DNA from: Diospyros lotus
Lineage: Eukaryota; Streptophyta; Magnoliopsida; Ericales; Ebenaceae
Reading direction: 5' to 3'
Assembly (NCBI RefSeq): GCF_014633365.1
Contig: NC_068352.1
Span: 18,075,310 to 18,139,309, forward strand
DNA: 64,000 nucleotides
The position numbers and the translations under genes are program-made. Position 1 is the stretch's first letter. Each line of letters opens with the position of its first letter. Under the pieces are notes generated by a model. The model was not told the DNA's origin, did no database searches, and saw nothing but the letters and a program-made list of their open reading frames with translations. Below, piece after piece: positions 59,216-64,000 of this stretch.

Positions 59216-59540
59216 ATTAGCGACGGGTAGTGCCCGTCGCTAATCCTGGGGCACCGCGCCCCCGAGCAGAAGGGGCGCGGTACCCCAAAGTCAACGACGG
59301 GGGCTACGCACCCCACCTGCCCCTCCCAAATAAGTACCCCCATCCTCCCCCTCCCTCTCCCTCTCCCTTTAAAGCTTCCCCGCTTCCTCTCCCCTCCGAT
59401 CCTCTCATCTCTTCTTTGTAATTTCATCCAAGTGTGCCTTTCCTTTTAATTTTGTTTCCTCTTGCTTTATCTCTTCTCCGTTCCTTACTATCTCACTCTC
59501 ACTCTCACTGAAATCGCGATAGTGATTTTATTTTAGTGTG
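59216..59540 (+). promoter_or_regulatory. GC-rich hairpins and C/T-rich leader, possible CACTA transposase promoter region
   Basis: AGCGACGGGTAGTGCCCGTCGCT (59219-59241) is a perfect hairpin. Next comes GGGGCACCGCGCCCC with its near complement GGGGCGCGGTACCCC, then a C/T-rich run (59340-59500). In CACTA elements the promoter and leader of the transposase gene follow the subterminal repeats, so this reading is inference. No downstream transposase coding sequence is seen before the window ends. Confidence 0.4.
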
Positions 59541-60128
59541 ATTTACATTCGAAGTTCATCAAGATTTGACGGTATTTTTTATTTTTAGTTGTTAATTATT
59601 TAAAATTTAAATTACAATATTGAATGTTTGTTACATAATAGGTACTATTTGATTAATTGTTAAGTTGTAAATAGTTGTTAATGTTAATATTTATGTTAAT
59701 GTTATTAATTTTAATATTTCTGTTAACTATTTACATAATAGGCACTATTTGATTAATTGTTAAGTTGTAAATAGATGTTAATGTTTGTATTTCTGTTAAT
59801 GTTGTTGACGTTAATATTTCTGTTAACAGTTAATGTTAATATTTATTATAATATTAATTAATTGTTATTTATTAATGTTAATATTTGTTAAGTAAATTTG
59901 TTTATTTATATTTAATTTTGTTATTTATGTTGATGAGTATTCGTTAAAGTAATACTAACAGGTTTATTTATAATAGAAATAATACTAATAGATTTATATT
60001 TATAACAAAAATAATAATCTATTTACAATAGAAATAATAACAAATCTATTAGTATTATTTATAACAGCTTTATAAATAATCTGTTAGTATTATTTTTGTT
60101 ATAATTTTAAATATTTGTTAGTATTATT
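59541..60128. repeat. AT-rich stretch with a direct repeat and a palindrome
   Basis: ACATAATAGG.ACTATTTGAT onward occurs at 59633 and again at 59732, about 100 bases apart. AATACTAATAGATTT near 59970 and AAATCTATTAGTATT near 60040 form an inverted pair. No gene. Confidence 0.7.
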
Positions 60129-62797
60129 TGTAGCATCCCAAAAATTTGGAGACAAGTAAAAATAATTAATTTGGATGTTTGTGGATATTTTAGAATATTT
60201 AGAAATTTTTGAGAAATATTTATTTATGATATTTTAAAGAAATAGGAAATTAAGGTGATTAATTAAATTAATTGAAAGTATTTATGAAAATAATAAAATA
60301 AAATATAGTAATAATAATAATAATAATAGTAATAATAAGAAAGTAAATCAAATTAAATTAAATTAAATTAATTACTTAATATATATATATATATTTATAT
60401 GTATGTATGCATGGCGTGGCCTTGTCCTGGCCATGTCTTTTTATGGCTTTAATGCCATTGAGTTGTGTGCAAATGGAATAAGCTTGGGTAGCAAGCTGGG
60501 AGGAAATCAGTGAGCGAGCAGGGAGCATCTGGAAGAAGAAAATGGCGCGTTGAGGCTAGAAAGGGCAAGGAAAATTGGGAGAAGTTGGAAATTAAGTCAA
60601 GTTTAATTGTGATTTAATTATTCTGGTAAGTAGAAAATTATGTATTATTAATTTGTATGATTAGAATTTAATTATAAGTTTAATTTTATTAAGTTTGGGT
60701 GATTAAGTTTGGTGTGTAAGTATATAAATACACTGGCGCTGTGTGCGTGAGAGTGTATAATATTTTGTCTGTGAGCATGGGTGTAAGTATATGTATATAT
60801 GTGGAGGGTGAGTTTTGGTGACCATTTAATCGTGGAAAGTGAGCAGTAATTGAGTTGGGCTTGATGTGGTGATAAGCAAAGGAATATTATATATGTAGAT
60901 AAATATGTTATGGTTGAGTTAGCAGTGAATTGTGGGTGGTCGTGAATATAGGAGAATGGTTTTAATAATATATATATAAGTGGAGTATATGTTTGTTGAT
61001 AATACATAATTGGAATTTATGATTTCATTAATTATCAGGAAACGCTACTTCGCAGTGGGAGGACAGGAAAGGCAAGAAATAGCTGCATAAAGGCAAGTTC
61101 CTAACCCTCTCCTTGCATTATTTGTTTTCAGTGAAAGTCTTCGAGGTTTCTTGTACTCTAAACCCTCCCTCACCGTGACTCGGTTCTACACATAAATAAT
61201 AATAATAATCCGCGTAGTAACCATCTTACGACTTTTATTTTATTAATGAGTTTATTATTAATGGGATAAGCTAAGTAAGGATGTCATGGCGTCTTTTATG
61301 TCAACCGTTACAGAGTTTCGTATCGCTCCGCTTCCCTTTGGAATGATGCCGTACCCGTTGGGCTAGGTTCTTAGAAAAGTTGTTTATGGTTTAATAGGGT
61401 TTTATTAATAATTTATTATGTATGTTGAGATGGCTTTATGTGAATTAAAAGGAATGAGAATGGTAATGTGATGATATGTGGATATGTACATGAAGGATTA
61501 TGAGTTATGGAGAAATGTTATGTAAAGTTAAGCTGGAAAGATATAAAGTTAATAGAGTCGGTAAGTGTGTCTAAGTGTATGGGTACAAAGCCACTGATTG
61601 TTGATCGTGGGTCGTGGCAGTTAATGGCTGGATATATGGGCGCCAGTCATTGGTTGTTACGATAAGTGCTAGACGGCCAGAAGAGCTGGTACTCCAGATT
61701 CCCGCCTTGGTTTGTGCATTTCATGATGTGTGTGCCACAAGGGGCTGGGTTGCATTCACGTGGGGACATGCTTTGTGTGTGATGGGATGTGTGAGCATTT
61801 ACATGACTCGGTTGGTCTAAGAGACAATTTGGGTACCTTAGGTGAGCATATGCATTTAGAGGCATCTCGCATGGGTGAATTCTTATGTGGGCATTAGCAT
61901 GGCCTGATGCTTGATTTATGGGGGCCTTGTCATCACGTTTATGCTACAAAAGCCGTTACATCTCTTATTTGTTGCATGTTGAGAATGTGCGTTTTAGGTG
62001 ATAAGTATGTGTGATAGGCGTGGTCACGGTAAGACCTTGGGGTGAGACCCACGACGATGTGGTCCACGATAAGACCTTGGGGTGAGACCCACGGCAACAT
62101 AAAGACCTTGGGATGAGACCCATGGCAACTTAAAGACCTTGGGATGAGACCCATGGCAACAAAGTATGTTGTGAGGGACAGGAATGGACATGTAAGGCAA
62201 ATGGTATGGAATAATAGCCTATAGAAGGCTGCCAACAGGTATGTATGCGGGACTCAGGTGCCAATGTGTGACTTATGTGGGCCCCTGGTTCCTTATGTGC
62301 AGTTAACTTTATGTTATGCATGTAGAAGTAAGGTGCGTATAGCTTATGACATGGTGTGGTTGCATTAACATGAGTTGCATGGGGTGTTATGAGAAGAGTC
62401 CTATCCTAAACCTATAGCCTTTCTTTCTAGAGCTTGCTGAGTCTCGCGACTAATGTTGTTTTACATCATTCCAGGTACGTTCAACGGGGTTTGGGTCCAG
62501 ACCATTGTTTCATGATAACAAGTGCAGAGCTCTCCTGAACCTAGATCCTAGGTGTTGTATTTCTGTTAAGGGTAAAGTTTACATTTTTGGGTTTGTCGTA
62601 TGTTATGAAAGCCCAGATAGGCCCAAGAGATGAGTGGTTTGTAAAGATGTTTATAAGATGTTATAATAAAAAGAGATTATGATTTTAATAAGGGCCGTGT
62701 ATGGATTGTAGTTATATTATTGTTCGGTATCATTTTAGTAATAACCCTCTCACGGATCCTCTTGGTGCACGGGGGCTCCGGGAGACGGGCCGTTACA
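60129..62797 (+). mobile_element. Solo LTR, TSD TTATT (family 2)
   Basis: TGTAGCATCCC start, GACGGGCCGTTACA end, flanked by TTATT at 60124-60128 and 62798-62802. Length 2669 bp. It is homologous to 13269-15957 across several blocks, including TAGCATGGCCTGATGCTTG and GGGCGCCAGTCATTGGTTGT. It contains a fourfold repeat of AAGACCTTGGGRTGAGACCC at 62031-62160. No internal retrotransposon region. Confidence 0.92.
62031..62160. repeat. Minisatellite inside the solo LTR, about 30-bp unit, four copies
   Basis: AAGACCTTGGGRTGAGACCC followed by AYGGCAACA or a variant. Absent from the sister LTR at 13269-15957, which has different repeats (GAGCTTCGGGCTCATG / GAGCCTCGAGCTCATG near 15190-15238). Confidence 0.85.
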
Positions 62798-62805
62798 TTA
62801 TTTAT

Positions 62806-63060
62806 GTTATTATTTATAAATTATTATTATGTATTATGTGATTTAAATAAATAAATTAAATTTAAAATAATATATAATTAAAAATTTAGTGACTATGTGG
62901 GCGGAGGGGCGGCTGTTGTGGGGGGGGGGGGGTTTATGATATATTTTGTATAAATTATTATTATGTATTATGTGATCTAAATAAATAAATTAAATTTAAA
63001 ATAATATATAGTTAAAAACTTAGTGACTTGGGGAGAGGGCCTCTATTAGGGGGTGTTAAA
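62806..63060. repeat. Two tandem units of about 125 bp with a 13-base G run
   Basis: TATAAATTATTATTATGTAT through ATATATARTTAAAAAYTTAG and GTGACT is present twice (from 62815 and 62950). The unit ends are GC-rich and include a G run at 62920-62932. The TTTAGTGACT words resemble the CACTA subterminal motif, which would place this inside the same element. Confidence 0.8.
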
Positions 63061-64000
63061 TTAAAAACAAAAGTTTAATATAAAAAAAATTATATTAAAT
63101 AATTAATAAAATGATTAAAAATAAGAGAAATGAATAAAAATAGGAGTTTTAATATAGGAAATTAAATAATTTGTAAGAGTTTTAATAGAGGAAAAATTAG
63201 AATTTCTTCTTCTTGTGCCTTTTATACGTTAGATTTTAAATTATAAGGAAGATAAGAAATTAATAAAAGTAGGTAGAGATGATATTTTAAATAGATAAAA
63301 AAAATTGTAAATCAAAAAATAGAAGAGTTTTTTGTAATTATTATTTTTAATATCCAAAATAATTATTCAATCTAAAAATAGATATAAATTTTATAATGAT
63401 TTTAAATAAATTTAAAAAAAATAAAATTTTTGAGTAAAATTTCGTTTGGAATTTTTTTTTTGTTTCTAAGTTAAAACATAATTTTTTTATTTTTAATTTT
63501 TTTGTGGATGAAACTGTTTTTAATTTCATTTTTTTGACACATAGAATGAATAATAAGAATAGGAGTTTTAATTTTTAATAATATATGTATATTAGGTGAT
63601 TTTGTTTAGTTTTTAAGTCGTTGAAAGTTTAATCAATATTATTTAGGCAAATTAGAATTAAAGAAAAATCAAAACATTAAACATTAGAATTAAAATGAAA
63701 ACCTTAAATGAGTGGATTCTTGAATGTTTTAATTTAAAATTTATGATGTGATTTAATTTGTAACTCAAAAATGATTTAATTTGTGATGTGATTATTTAAT
63801 TCAATGTTCTAGTCACCGGCATGACAAGCACTAGAATCAAACATGGAATATTCTATGTTGATCCCATTATAATTGCAATTGTTTGTATAAAATTCATAAA
63901 TTAATTTATGTTTGGCATTAGGTGTGGATCGAGTTTTATTTATGTTTGGCATGTTGATTGTGAGAGTTATGAGGTATCAAATTAATTTATTTCATACTCA
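63061..64000. other. Gene-free AT-rich end of the window
   Basis: No open frame of note and no element end recognised. Confidence 0.5.

Overview
The window is nuclear DNA of a flowering plant, most likely a eudicot. It is AT-rich, genes are intron-split with GT/AG junctions, and nested plant-type transposable elements (Copia and Ty3/Gypsy-like LTR retrotransposons, CACTA, LINE) fill most of it. I see no rRNA, intact tRNA, CRISPR or prokaryotic feature. The species cannot be named from sequence alone.

Only two intact protein genes are supported. The first is a ten-exon mitochondrial aspartate aminotransferase on the + strand (28728-39852, 428 aa). The second is a three-exon secreted class III peroxidase on the - strand (43163-41781, 321 aa). 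They converge tail to tail, 1.9 kb apart, and form a gene island of about 15 kb (28.5-43.3 kb). The two large aminotransferase introns carry LINE and LTR debris.

Left of the island (1-28 kb) is a nested transposon block. Two LTR-like sequences lie in opposite orientation (1-1222 and 2428-3571), each with an array of a 12-bp palindromic motif. A Copia element (3771-12828, TSD CTTAC) sits next to, and probably inside, a decayed CACTA element whose Transposase_24-like gene spans 12985-17544 and whose terminal repeats end at 18040. The Copia element carries a broken LBD (LOB-domain) transcription-factor copy at 10504-11108. Four large solo LTRs follow, each with a perfect 5-bp target duplication: 7731-10370 (CCCAA), 13269-15957 (TTCCT), 19123-23248 (ACATT) and 23440-26117 (AAGAG).

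Right of the island (43-64 kb) are a foldback element, a 2.2-kb direct duplication (46105-48310 and 53323-55580) separated by a gag-RT Copia remnant and tandem repeats, and a probable 461-bp TG..CA insertion with TSD CCCAC. A second CACTA-type terminal region begins at 56035 and is rich in palindromic TAGCGACGG repeats. A fifth solo LTR lies at 60129-62797 (TTATT).

The strongest observation is the set of five clean solo LTRs with no internal retrotransposon coding region. The most unusual are the LBD pseudogene trapped in a Copia element and the inverted LTR pair with its palindrome arrays. I found no convincing new multi-gene system.
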